From Succinivibrionaceae bacterium (GTDB lineage Bacteria > Pseudomonadota > Gammaproteobacteria > Enterobacterales > Succinivibrionaceae), in assembly GCA_017480795.1 (NCBI GenBank), contig JAFURY010000024.1, forward strand, positions 1-50,179: a stretch of 50,179 nucleotides of DNA, in the 5' to 3' direction. Below are positions 1 to 9,500 of the stretch, in pieces; position 1 is the stretch's first letter; every line of letters starts with the position of its first letter. The position numbers and the translations under genes were made by a program. The notes beneath the pieces are model-generated. The model saw nothing but the letters and a program-made list of their open reading frames with translations. It was not told the DNA's origin and did not search any database.

Positions 1-1
1 T

Positions 2-115
2 TGGATCGGAGGCATGCTCAAGGAGCACCAGAGAGTTTGTATCGCCGCTGGGTTTGATGAAAACCTGTACGACCAGAAGCCGGTATACCTAGAGTCATGG
101 TCATCGTTAATGTAG
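2..115 (+). CDS. C-terminal end of an unidentified protein (5' truncated by window edge)
   Basis: An open frame enters at the left edge and ends with TAG at 113-115, giving 37 residues rich in aromatic and acidic residues (ending E-S-W-S-S-L-M). No family can be assigned from so short a tail. It lies 66 bp upstream of a broken ATP-binding gene on the same strand, and tails of this flavour are often found just before such ATPases, so the two may have formed one operon. That link is inference. The reading could be spurious, because only the stop and the plausible composition support it. Confidence 0.4.
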   Translation, partial: WIGGMLKEHQRVCIAAGFDENLYDQKPVYLESWSSLM

Positions 116-181
116 GCGTCCTTATCCACGTGCTTTAGGATGAAATGTCTGGATGATGCGGGAATGCGAGAGGATGGCGGC

Positions 182-698
182 ATGAGAGAAACGCATCGCG
201 TTGTTGTAGAGTCGCCCCGCCTCAAATATGAATTTGATATCAGTCGAACCCTCTCGATCATCAGAGGCGACAGCGCCACGGGAAAAACCACTCTGGTCGA
301 ACTTCTCGAGGATTGCCGGGCTGGGGGAGGATTCGGTGGTTCGTATCACATCCGATGTGCCGTGTCTTGCATTCTCGGGCAGCGGCGATGCCTGGAAACA
401 GTCGCTGCAGTCTATCACCAACTCCATCATCTTCATTGACGAGGGCAACAGTTTCGTCAGATCCGCAGATTTTGCCGAGATGGTGCGGTCAAACTCGAAC
501 TATTTTGTTCTGATCACCAGAGAGGAGTTTCCTGAACTTCATTGCTGCAATCGGGAAATTTATGGCATCCGTACTAGCGGTAGTGTTCGTTTCCCCGGCC
601 AGATCTGTCATGAATTCTATCCCCTGTATCAGGAGATCGGAGAAGTCGGACTGGCTGACGGGAGCCCACATCGCAACGGTGCAGGGGACAATCGGTAG
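182..698 (+). pseudogene. ATP-binding P-loop protein, broken by a +1 frameshift in a G5 run
   Basis: The start ATG at 182 follows a purine-rich AGAGGATGG site. The first frame gives a short beta-rich N-terminus and a good Walker A (GDSATGKT). At the G5 run 323-327 the frame becomes wrong. With one G fewer the reading continues smoothly through R-A-G-E-D-S into a Walker B-like S-I-I-F-I-D-E-G and a region ending near E-F-Y-P-L-Y, with a stop at 696-698. Both halves therefore belong to one small ATP-binding protein of about 170 residues. It resembles the compact GDSATGKTT-type ATPases common in gut bacteria, whose role is unknown. The C-terminus may also be shortened. A sequencing error in the homopolymer would equally explain the break. 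Confidence 0.6.
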
Positions 699-699
699 G

Positions 700-905
700 G
701 GCTGTCAGACGGTTTTTCGGAAGTCTGTCTGACGGCGTTGCGCATGCATGACCTTATGAGACGTAGCAAAAGTTTTTATACAGCGGCGAATGAGGAAAAA
801 TTGTCTTGGCCGCTGTTTTGACATGTGCGGCGACCAACCAGAAAAATAATACTGCGGCGAAATGGGAAAACTGCTCTGACAGCCGTTTTGTTTGCAATGC
901 CGCAA
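700..905. repeat. Degenerate direct repeats with period of about 71 bp
   Basis: The stretch from about 779 (TACAGCGGCGAA...) is echoed from about 850 (TACTGCGGCGAA...), each followed by an A-rich run, a CTGNNNTG-like segment, CCG(CT)GTTTTG and a GC-rich end. A third, weaker copy may lie near 727-760. Identity is only moderate by eye. The stretch separates the broken ATPase from the next gene and has no convincing ORF. Confidence 0.25.
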
Positions 906-972
906 TCAAAGCACTATCAGCTACTGTGAAAAAGAATCATCGTCAAATCGCAGAACCGGGAGATTGGCAACC

Positions 973-2403
973 ATGATTGGACGGAAATCTGAAGCGGAAA
1001 TTTTGAACCGGCTTTATGACAGTGGGCGCACCGAACTTGTGGTCGTTTACGGCAGGCGCCGCGTTGGCAAAACATTTCTGGTTGACGAGACGTTTTCAGG
1101 GCGGATCACCTTCAGACATACCGGTCTGTCTCCAGCGGACACGGATGCAAAGGGGTTGCTGAGAGCCCAACTGGATCATTTTTACCATTCCCTGGTGCTG
1201 CAAGGCATGCAGCCCTGCCATAAGCCATACAGCTGGCTGGAGGCGTTTTTTCTGCTGGAAAAACATTTGCAGAGTATCGAAGATGGAACTAGACAACTAA
1301 TCTTTTTTGATGAACTGCCATGGCTTGACAGTCCGAGATCAGGCTTTCTAAGAGCCTTTGAGGGATTCTGGAACGCCTGGGGATGCCATCGCAGAAACCT
1401 GATGGTCATAGTCTGCGGAAGCGCAAATTCGTGGATCCTTGATAAGCTGATCAACAATCATGGCGGATTGTATGGAAGACTGACATACGAGATCAGGCTT
1501 TCGCCTTTTACACTGCTGGAATGCGAAGAATTCTTTCAGAGCAGGCAAGTGAAGTTTTCTCGGTACGACATTGTTCAAAGCTACATGATCTTCGGAGGCA
1601 TACCCTATTATCTGGGCTATATCGACAACGCTCTGAGTCTTGCGCAGAATGTTGACATGCTCTTTTTTTCCAGAACCGGCGCGCTGAAAGACGAGTACAA
1701 CCGGCTTTTTGATTCAGTCTTTGCCAGTTCCGAGAGCATCAGGTCCATAGCCGGATTTCTGCACACCAGAAATGCGGGATACACCAGAAATGAAATAGCC
1801 GAACATTTGAGGTTGTCGGACGGCGGGACGCTTAGCAAACACCTTGACGCATTGCTATCCAGTGATTTTGTGGTCAGATACGTGCCGTTTGGCTTTAGCC
1901 GACGCCAGGAGCACTTTAAACTTGTGGATCCATTCTGTCTGTTCTATCTGCACTTCATGCAGGGACGGACAGACTCCAATGAGAATTTCTGGCAGCAGAA
2001 TTTTTCGGCGCCGCGCGTGGTCGCCTGGCGCGGATTTGCCTTTGAGAATGTCTGTTTCAACCATGTTGGACAGATTAAGGCGGCCCTTGGCATCTCTGTG
2101 GTCGTTTCATCGAATTCAGCATGGTCAAAAATGGGTGATGACGAAGAAGGAACGCAGATAGACATGCTGATTCAGCGCAACGACAACGTGATCAACCTGT
2201 GCGAAATCAAGTATCTTGGCGATGATTTCGTGGTGGATAAGAATTATTACCGAATTATGCTGTCCCGACCGGAAAGACTCAGGGAAATGGTGTCACGAAA
2301 AATGGCCATCTATCCTACGCTGATCACCACCTTCGGTCTGAAGCGGAATGAATACAGCTCTGTATTCTCGAACGTTGTCACCATGGAGGATCTGTTCAGG
2401 TAA
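973..2403 (+). CDS. AAA ATPase with C-terminal DUF234/PD-(D/E)XK nuclease-like domain
   Basis: A 476-residue cytoplasmic protein. ATG 973 is preferred over upstream codons because GGGAG lies at 958-962 and the family N-terminus (M-I-G-R-K) begins here. The N-terminal half is an archaeal-type AAA ATPase: Walker A YGRRRVGKT near residue 25 and Walker B LIFFDELPW near 115. A winged-helix-like segment follows around residues 290-330. The C-terminal part has the PD-(D/E)XK-like series W-R-G-F-A-F-E-N, T-Q-I-D-M-L-I and L-C-E-I-K-Y, the arrangement of the DUF234-linked ATPases. All key residues look intact. The substrate and role of the family are unsettled; defence, toxin or DNA-repair functions have been suggested. 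It lies in an ATPase-rich accessory stretch beside the AbiL-like pair, with no clear terminator after it. Confidence 0.9.
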   Translation: MIGRKSEAEILNRLYDSGRTELVVVYGRRRVGKTFLVDETFSGRITFRHTGLSPADTDAKGLLRAQLDHFYHSLVLQGMQPCHKPYSWLEAFFLLEKHLQSIEDGTRQLIFFDELPWLDSPRSGFLRAFEGFWNAWGCHRRNLMVIVCGSANSWILDKLINNHGGLYGRLTYEIRLSPFTLLECEEFFQSRQVKFSRYDIVQSYMIFGGIPYYLGYIDNALSLAQNVDMLFFSRTGALKDEYNRLFDSVFASSESIRSIAGFLHTRNAGYTRNEIAEHLRLSDGGTLSKHLDALLSSDFVVRYVPFGFSRRQEHFKLVDPFCLFYLHFMQGRTDSNENFWQQNFSAPRVVAWRGFAFENVCFNHVGQIKAALGISVVVSSNSAWSKMGDDEEGTQIDMLIQRNDNVINLCEIKYLGDDFVVDKNYYRIMLSRPERLREMVSRKMAIYPTLITTFGLKRNEYSSVFSNVVTMEDLFR

Positions 2404-2633
2404 ACCCCCGCATTTCAGAGTGAAGAAATCATTCCTTATCAGGGTTTGCTGATTTACATTTGGGTTTCTACAAGCAAATGTCGCTTCGTTGTGTCTGTCA
2501 GAATATATAATTGGCCTGAAATCGCTGTTGCCTGGAAGGGTAATCAGATTTTGTCGTTCGATGTGCTACTGCACAAAAAGAAGTTGGCTAGAAGATGATG
2601 TACATCACTAATAGTGTCTGAGCTAAGATAAAT

Positions 2634-3287
2634 TCACCGCTTTTTGTTGAGTTCCAACAAATACTTCACTAAATCAACAACCTTTGTAGATGGATTGTCA
2701 GTACTGATTCTGCTTACGTACGCATTGACATTTTCCGCATTTCTGATCGCCGTTATCATTTTATCCTTAAGAGCAAAGAATACGCCACTATTGTTTTTGG
2801 CATAGAAAGGGATATACCGTTTCAGTTCTGAAATAACGGACGATGCTGAAGAAAAAGGTTTTGTGGTATATTCAAAATGTAACAGAAACCAGTATTCAAA
2901 ACATGGAACTGATGTAATGGCAGTAAAATGGCTGCCAGCATTTGAAAGTTCGCGTAAAGCTGTATCGTAATTACTATGCTGGTCTTTGTCGAACACGCAG
3001 AACACTCTGTCAAAAGCATTGTTTTCAGTCTGCGATTCCTTGTAAAGTTTCTCAGCATACTTGATTATGCTCATAGGATCTGAACCGTTTATGGATGCAT
3101 CAGTTACAATGATGTTGGCAGAGCTTAAGTCGTATTCCTCTTTAAAGCACTCAAAATAAAGGGGCTCAGTCTGCACACCTTCACATACAATCAGTACTCT
3201 GTCGTAAGATTTGCAGAAGCCAATTCTTCTTTGCTGATCTTTAAGCCTCCTGGCTTTTCGTTTTTTAAAAAGATCGTCGCTGCCCAT
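2634..3287 (-). CDS. RloB-family protein (AbiLii-like, TOPRIM-like nuclease)
   Basis: A 217-residue protein. The basic N-terminus (K-K-R-K-A-R-R) leads into L-I-V-C-E-G-V-Q-T-E-P, then V-F-C-V-F-D-K-D and S-V-P-C-F-E-Y-W-F: the conserved acidic series of the RloB family, which has a TOPRIM-like metal site. Its ATG overlaps the TAA of the upstream ATPase by one base (TAATG on the minus strand), so the two are translationally coupled. ATPase plus RloB pairs are known from the lactococcal AbiL abortive-infection system and beside some type I restriction loci. By that precedent the protein should be the nuclease-like effector subunit. Base composition is clearly more AT-rich than the corA or asnA regions, which fits horizontal gain. 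The family call is firm; antiphage activity is inference. Confidence 0.85.
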   Translation of the reverse strand: MGSDDLFKKRKARRLKDQQRRIGFCKSYDRVLIVCEGVQTEPLYFECFKEEYDLSSANIIVTDASINGSDPMSIIKYAEKLYKESQTENNAFDRVFCVFDKDQHSNYDTALRELSNAGSHFTAITSVPCFEYWFLLHFEYTTKPFSSASSVISELKRYIPFYAKNNSGVFFALKDKMITAIRNAENVNAYVSRISTDNPSTKVVDLVKYLLELNKKR

Positions 3288-4483
3288 TACTCTATTCCGC
3301 AGAAAGAACGAACAAGAGGCAGAGCTCCGTAGCGTCCGGAAAGATATCCCTGTTCCAGATTCTCCTTTCCTTTCTTGGGACTGAAATCGGATAGAGGGTA
3401 TAGGAAAGAGGCCTGCTCTTTGTTTTTATCGCAGAACCAAATCTGATCTCTACGGAAAATTTTCTGAGTAAGAATGGTTGTGTCATGAGTGGTAAAAATC
3501 AGTTGCGCGTTTTTGGGATTGGCTTTGGGATCATGAAAAAGTTCTACCAGAAAATGAACCAGTTTTGGATGGAGATTTACATTAAGTTCGTCGATACACA
3601 GAACATCGCCGTTAGACAGAATATTCAGAATAGGCTCGGCAAAAGAAAAGAATTTCTGCGTACCGGAGGATTCGTTCCTGAAATTAAACAATACAGACCT
3701 ACCGGCGCTGTCAGTGTGAACCGTGTTGATTTCATAGGCTGGTTCTGAGGGAAGGTTGTTTTCCTTCACGTGGATATCCTCGATATTAAAATCAGCCGCC
3801 TTCAGGAATTTCAAAACCCTTTCTTTTCCATCTCCAATGCAAAATCTCGCTGTTGAATCCGAAGACAAACCTTCTGTTGCCACAAAGCGAAGAGTTTTGC
3901 TGAACCAGTCAAAAACAGGTTTTAACTGTTCACTGTTAAGCTGAACCGCGGTCGATAGGAACAACGCGTTTTCGCGGGTAGACTGCAGCCAGAGTTTTTT
4001 GGCACCTTGTAGAAAGTGGCTGAATTTCCAAATATGCTTTCCGGATTCGGCATCCCAGACTCTTTCAAACCATTTTTGGGGTCGACCGGCAGGAAACGCA
4101 AACAGCCATTCATCAAAAATCTGATCTGCAGAAGCGCTGAAGCCGTACTGGTATTTCACGTTGCGGACGATAAAACTCATTTCAAATTCCGTAGGCTGAT
4201 CGACAGTTTCCGGATTGAGTCTGAAAGGGGTCAGAGGGAGCTTCATGCCATGTTGCAGAGTTGTGGTGACAATTCCTTTCATGGCGGAAAGAGCCTTCAG
4301 AAAATTAGATTTGCCACAGGAATTGGGACCATACACAGCAGCGCTCTTAAGCAGACTGAACTCTTTTTCTGTCATGATGGAAAAGGCGTTTACAGGGAGT
4401 TCGCTGCTTTTGCTTTTTACCATGGTAAAAGTCTGCAGTTCATTGAATGACAGAAAGTTCTGGACTCGAAATTCAATTAGCAT
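3287..4483 (-). CDS. ABC-type (AAA_15/21) ATPase, AbiLi/RloA-like partner of RloB
   Basis: A 398-residue ATPase. The start at 4483 is chosen because the family opens M-L-I-E-F-R-V-Q-N-F-L-S-F here and AAGAGA precedes it; a longer upstream reading adds a non-conserved tail. Motifs are complete: Walker A GPNSCGKS, ABC-signature-like E-S-S-G-T-Q-K, Walker B C-I-D-E-L-N-V-N-L-H and switch T-T-H-D. The C-terminus has the family ending D-Q-I-W-F-C ... Y-L-S-G-R-Y-G-A-L-P. It is coupled to the rloB-like gene through a TAATG overlap. In AbiL-type systems this ATPase is thought to sense infection and control the RloB partner. It is related to, but distinct from, the two tandem ATPases at 26.5-29.2 kb. 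Confidence 0.9.
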   Translation of the reverse strand: MLIEFRVQNFLSFNELQTFTMVKSKSSELPVNAFSIMTEKEFSLLKSAAVYGPNSCGKSNFLKALSAMKGIVTTTLQHGMKLPLTPFRLNPETVDQPTEFEMSFIVRNVKYQYGFSASADQIFDEWLFAFPAGRPQKWFERVWDAESGKHIWKFSHFLQGAKKLWLQSTRENALFLSTAVQLNSEQLKPVFDWFSKTLRFVATEGLSSDSTARFCIGDGKERVLKFLKAADFNIEDIHVKENNLPSEPAYEINTVHTDSAGRSVLFNFRNESSGTQKFFSFAEPILNILSNGDVLCIDELNVNLHPKLVHFLVELFHDPKANPKNAQLIFTTHDTTILTQKIFRRDQIWFCDKNKEQASFLYPLSDFSPKKGKENLEQGYLSGRYGALPLVRSFCGIE

Positions 4484-5247
4484 GGCAATCTCTTTTAAAC
4501 GCTGTTTTGGACCTTTTATTCCAAAAATAGCATTTTGAAACAAGTGTTTCAAGTTTTGAATTTGTTATTGTTACTTTTGCTCACAATTCGCCATTACATT
4601 AAAACAATGCGCCAACGCCTTAACGCGTCTCTGTCCGGCGATTTGGCGCTCAGACTGATAGGAGACGCTTGGTTTGAGCAGACGTGAGGATTGTTTCAAA
4701 CTAGCGGATCTCTTCTGCCTGTTTTATCTGCATCATTTGACAGAGTGATGTCAGACATCAAAACCTACCATCCCGATGATTATCGGAGTCTTAGCGAGTT
4801 TCGCCGCCTTCATACGGGAAGCGAGATTCTATCCGAGAAGGCGCTTGCTCCCATCGGCTTTTTCAACAACGAATTCTTGCAAACTGCGCCGTCCTTTTTG
4901 CCGACAGCTATGCGGATCACAAAACCGGTGTTCAGCGCTCCGTCTTTTCCGGTTTTACGAATGGCAGCCAGAGATTGGTTTCGGTAAACCGTTTTAGCGG
5001 AAACCTAACCGCAACGATTGATTATGTAAGCCGACAAAGCGACCAGGAGACAAACGTCAGAGGGGGATAACAGTCGGCGCGAGCACGGCGACCAATTTCC
5101 GAAACGGAAGAACGTCGCGCCGCGCGATACTTTACCAAAAGACGCCCCTGGGGAACGACCGCCGAAGCTTCGAGGCAATGACGGGTCTGAAAGCTCTCTG
5201 TGAAGCACAGCACCCTACGACGAAACCGCTGCGCACCCAAGACGTCG
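4484..5247. other. 764-bp gap without a convincing gene
   Basis: Short open frames exist (for example 4691-4987 on the plus strand) but show no family likeness, no good ribosome site and uneven composition. The composition changes from AT-rich near the ATPase to GC-rich near corA, so a junction between acquired and core DNA probably lies here. A GCGTCTC / GAGACGC inverted pair (4625-4631 and 4662-4668) encloses a GGCGATTTGGCGC stretch. Confidence 0.5.
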
Positions 5248-6195
5248 CTACAGCCATCCTTTCTTTTTGAAGAACAGGTAGGTCAGCAGTGCCGAGAGGA
5301 TCATGGTGGAAATGGAGAAGGGATAGCCGTACATCCACTCAAGTTCCGGCATATGCTGGAAGTTCATGCCGTAAATGGAGGCGATCCAGGTCGGAGGCAT
5401 GAACACCACCGCCGCCACCGAGAAGATTTTGATGATGCTGTTCTGCTGAAGGTTGGTGACGCCCATGGCCGCCTCCAGCTGGAAGTTGATCTTGTCGAAG
5501 AGAAACTGAGTGTGAGGCAGCAGAGATTCGATATCCGCCAGAACCTCCTCGATCTCGTTGCGGGCGTTGGGCTCAATCTGGCTGGAGCATACCTTCAGCA
5601 CGTATCTCAGGGCTCTTCTGGTATCTCCCAGTGCCAGATGGATCTGGGTGTTGGTCTGCTCCTGGAAGATCAGCTCCCTGAGCATGCCCTGGATTTCCTG
5701 CCCTGACAGCACCTGGTCGGATGTCTCCTCCAGGGCTCCGTATCCGTCCTCGATCAGGTCGGAAAGATATTCCACCTTCAGATCCTGCAGTTCGAGGAGA
5801 ATGTCCAGCGCGCTGTGAACCTCGATCTGGTTGTGGCGCATGTAGTGGCGCAGAAGTCTCACCACGCCGATGTCCTCCTCGCGGAAGGACAGGAGAATGC
5901 CGTTGCGGAGGGTGAAGGAAACGTTCACGCCGCGGGTTTCGTTGCCGATGCGCTGAGGAAAGAGCGAGAGAATGTGGACGCCTTCCTTGTCCTGATAGAA
6001 ACGGGAGGAGGCCTCGATGTCGTCCAGTTCTTCCTCTTCGGGAACATCGCTGATGAAAAGATTTTTCAGCCAGATGCGCTCCTCGTCGTCGGGAGCGTAG
6101 GCGTCAAGCCAGATCACGTGATCCGGCAGCGTGTCGGAGGAGGTGAGCTGCACGACGTCAATGACGTTGTTTTCCTGCATGTAAGCTGTGATCAT
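5248..6195 (-). CDS. corA: CorA-family magnesium/cobalt transporter
   Basis: A 315-residue inner-membrane channel protein, the usual CorA length (about 316). The N-terminal two thirds form the cytoplasmic alpha/beta and long-helix funnel. Two membrane helices end the protein, the first preceding the diagnostic Y-G-M-N-F motif at about residue 275, followed by a short acidic loop (M-P-E-L-E-W), the second helix and the basic tail F-F-K-K-K-G. CorA pentamers admit Mg2+ and Co2+ down the membrane potential and gate on intracellular Mg2+. The gene stands alone, diverging from the first giant gene. All landmarks are intact. Confidence 0.94.
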   Translation of the reverse strand: MITAYMQENNVIDVVQLTSSDTLPDHVIWLDAYAPDDEERIWLKNLFISDVPEEEELDDIEASSRFYQDKEGVHILSLFPQRIGNETRGVNVSFTLRNGILLSFREEDIGVVRLLRHYMRHNQIEVHSALDILLELQDLKVEYLSDLIEDGYGALEETSDQVLSGQEIQGMLRELIFQEQTNTQIHLALGDTRRALRYVLKVCSSQIEPNARNEIEEVLADIESLLPHTQFLFDKINFQLEAAMGVTNLQQNSIIKIFSVAAVVFMPPTWIASIYGMNFQHMPELEWMYGYPFSISTMILSALLTYLFFKKKGWL

Positions 6196-6228
6196 GCCGC
6201 CTCCCGCTGTAGATTCATGGATGGCGTG

Positions 6229-6234
6229 AGTATA
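6229..6234 (-). promoter_or_regulatory. Putative corA extended -10 promoter
   Basis: On the minus strand, TGATATACT gives TATACT preceded by TG one base away, an extended -10, about 33 bases before the corA start. The -35 position is poor. A TGTGA half-site overlaps it. It is predicted by pattern only. Confidence 0.4.
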
Positions 6235-6365
6235 TCACAAGGCGGATAAGTCCTAAAGATCAGATCTTTCAGGCTTTGAATCCGAAAATGCGCACGTTCG
6301 GCTTTCAGATCTGAAACGCCATTTCGCTTTGAATCAGATTTTGTCGGGCCTCTGTCCTGCTGGCC

Positions 6366-6418
6366 GTAACTTTTGTGATGTCCGGTCGTTGTCTTTGAAA
6401 AGACTTTTGGCGTAGGAT
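6366..6418 (+). promoter_or_regulatory. Promoter block of the first giant gene, shared with the second
   Basis: It reads GTAACTTTTGTGAT (6366-6379), 5 variable bases, GTCGTTG (6385-6391), 21 variable bases, then TAGGAT (6413-6418). TTGTCT at 6389-6394 and TAGGAT with an 18-base spacer make a sigma70-like promoter. The upstream 14-mer is then placed as an activator site. The same block with identical spacing precedes the paralogue at 12141-12193, while surrounding bases differ. The predicted leader is about 90 bases. The rest of the 6196-6514 gap shows nothing else clear. Confidence 0.65.
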
Positions 6419-6514
6419 CGCGGAAAGCATAGGATTTTTTTCTTGTTCCGTCTGGCCGGACCGGGGTCGAGGGGGCAGATGCGGCAGGCAGAGTAACGGG
6501 CAAAGGGGCATACC

Positions 6515-9500
6515 ATGACAGGAATAAACAATCAGCAGGGCGTTCACGGCTTCAACCTCAATGATTTTCAGGTGATAGGGGCGGGGGAGCCCGATGCCGG
6601 CCGCCTCTCCGCGCCAGGGCAACCTGCTGCGGAAGGCGCTCTGGGGGAGGCCGGCGCCGATCTCGAGGTGGCTCAGGATCGGGAGCGGAACCAGAACCAG
6701 ACTCCGTCGATCCCGATGTTCGAGAAGTGCAGTCTGATTGACCGAAGACTTGCTTCCGCAAATCTAAATCCCGCGCAGCAGATTTCTCTGCAGGAACTTT
6801 ACGAGTTCGCCTCGGATTTCGTACAGACCAGGGATGGAATCCCCGGAGGCAAGCGTTTTGTATTCAGCAGCGTTGACGATGCCAGAATTCTTGACAACTT
6901 CGTCAACCGCAAGACCAAGGAGATGGCGGGCCGTCTCTGCTTTCGGCAGGACAATGAGCAGAACGCGGCTCTCAAGGCTGATTTTGAAAGGCTCCTTGAC
7001 AGGATCATGACCGCCGATTACCAGGCGGCAGCCGCCGAAGATATCAAGGAGGAACTCTCAAATCTTGCAGATCGCATAAAGAATTCGGTAGGCGGCGACG
7101 ACGAACTCGCCAGGAAGGCGCGTTCGCTGCTTGACGAGGTCAAAACACGCTATTGCCGGATTGTCGACAATCAGGTTCAGCTGAGGCATCTTCTCGGCGC
7201 CCAGAAAAACGGCGAGAAGATAACTTTCTCCTCCCCGACCGATGCCATCGGCATCGGCCATCTCCTGCCCAGCGAGGAAGACAGTCTGGAATCGCTGGTT
7301 TCCAGGTCTGGCATCGACAACGAGAGCATCGCCGGGGAAATCGAAGGAGGCGGCAAGAACTACGACAGACTTCTTGCGGATCATCCGGAATACAAAAGCG
7401 CCCTGAACGAATATTCCTCTGGGGTGCTTGAGGAGTGCAGACGTACTCTTGACGAGGTGGCAAACGACATCGGCGAGCTTGGGAACAGGGCCGTGGCGCT
7501 TCGGACAGAGAGGCAGAACGGGCAAGTCGGGCAGAACGTGCAGACCAATGATGTCTCTTTTTTCAGATCCGCCATCGAGTCCTTGCGGACTTTAAAAGAC
7601 ATTTCCAGCCGTGCCGCAAGCCAGCTGTCTGCCGACGATCGTCAGACGCTCCTGGGGTCCGGCCAGCAGCCCGGCAGGATCAGCATCATGATCGACAGTC
7701 TGCTGGACAGAATCGCCGAGTCCTACCCTCAGAATCTTCCCGGCCTTAATGAGAAAATCTCTTTTCTTAAAAACAATCACGCCGTGCTGAACGGGCTTCT
7801 TGAAGCCGCGGGCTATTCCGAAACCGTCTTTTCCAGGATGGTGGGAGACCAGGCTTTTCTGCCGCTTATGTCGGTGCTGTCAGATGCCGCCGCCTCCCCG
7901 GGAAAACTTCGCGGCGCTCTGGGAACTCTTTCATCCTATTTCGCATCAGGCGATGCGGAAGCCGGCGGCATGGGCATGCTTAAGGCGGTGGTTTCCTCGC
8001 TCTCCCTTGAGGGCAGAACCGATGCCCAGAAGGCGGTGCTTGAACATATGACCGCATCCCTTGAGATCACTGCCGATGCGTCGGCCTGCATCGGCTACAT
8101 CCTTTATGGCGATGCCGCTTCCGGCGCGAATCAGATCTTCAGCATCGAGGAACTGAAGGAGGCGTATCACAGACTGTGCAATCCTGATGCGGGACTGAAA
8201 GCATTTCTGAAAAAGCATGACGGCGGACTGAGTCTGCAGACCGCCGAGCAGATGGTGCTAAGGGCAGCCTATCATCTTTTCATAGCCGAGCATCCGGACG
8301 ACGAACAGTGCCGGCTGGAATTCAGGGAAAACCAGCGGTTCAAGACCTTTATGGGAATTGTGGGCGATGCGCAGCAAAACCAACCCAAAACGGTGAACGA
8401 AAACCGCTACGACGGGTTTGATCCCATAACCGTCAACCTTGAAAACACCAAAATGAGCGCTTTTCTCTTCAATTTCAACCTGCTGATGAGCAAGACCGGT
8501 CTGATGCAGGGCGTCGAGAAGATCCCCACCGTCCATCTCACCAAGCGTCTGAGCGAGGCTGTGGGAGTGGACATCGAGGCTCTGCTTGACAGCAAGCCCG
8601 AACTTAGAGATTCGTACCAGCAGCTGGAACTGCAGCGGCAGCAGCCGGATGGCGCCAGGAAACTGCTTGCCTGGTTTCAGGAGCACCAGGCGGACCTGGC
8701 CGCCGGTCTCCGGCAGACCAAACTCCATGACTTTCAGACGATCAGCGCTGAGAGCCAGCGGCTTGCGCATGAAAACGACAGACTGCTCAAACGCGAACTT
8801 CTGCCGCTTAAAAACTTTATGGAAACCGGTTCGAAGCTTGGCGCTCCCGCTGCATCCCAGATCACTCCGGACGAGGCTCTCAGAATAGCCCAGAAGTCAG
8901 AGGGAAGCATCGGCCTTGCAACTCTGATTTCAACTCTCGGCATGCTCAAGTCCGGCTTCGGCGTGCATCTTCCTTCCGGCGGCTACAAGGGGCTTGGCGC
9001 GGCCGATTTCACCAACGTCGCCCGTATCGACAACATCAGAGCCGTTCTGTCCGCCGTGCCGGATGAGGAGAGAAAAGATCCCGATTTCAAATTCGCTTTC
9101 CTTGCCTACGCCAGACTGAAGTCGGCTCATGCCAACGCTGTGAGGGATGCCAATCAGATTCGAAACTACGAGTTGAATCCAGCAGCCGTGACTGCCGCGC
9201 TCCAGGACATCAACCTGCCGGATGTCCCGGCGAACGAGTTGGCTCTGCCAGGACCTAGTCTGCGGGAGCAACTCTCCGATTTCTGTCTCATGTCCGGCAG
9301 GATTGCGGCAAGGGATCTGGAAGCCACGCTGTCCAACATTTCGCTTTCGAAGAACCTTTTCAAGGCCGCTGGCAATGTCTTCATTCCTGACGACAAGACC
9401 GGCAAGGAGATCATGAAAGAGATAACGGGCGCCATCGGAAACGCGGTCAAGGCTCTGAAGAGACCGGGCGCGGATCCGAACGCCATCATGACAGATCTGC

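Noticed and set aside
4691..4987. 98-codon frame in the gap before corA
   Set aside because: No ribosome site, no recognisable domain, and nested overlapping frames of equal quality.
6366..6391. CRP site in the shared promoter block (TGTGAT)
   Set aside because: The second half-site (TCGTTG) is far from TCACA in both copies; a different regulator is more likely.
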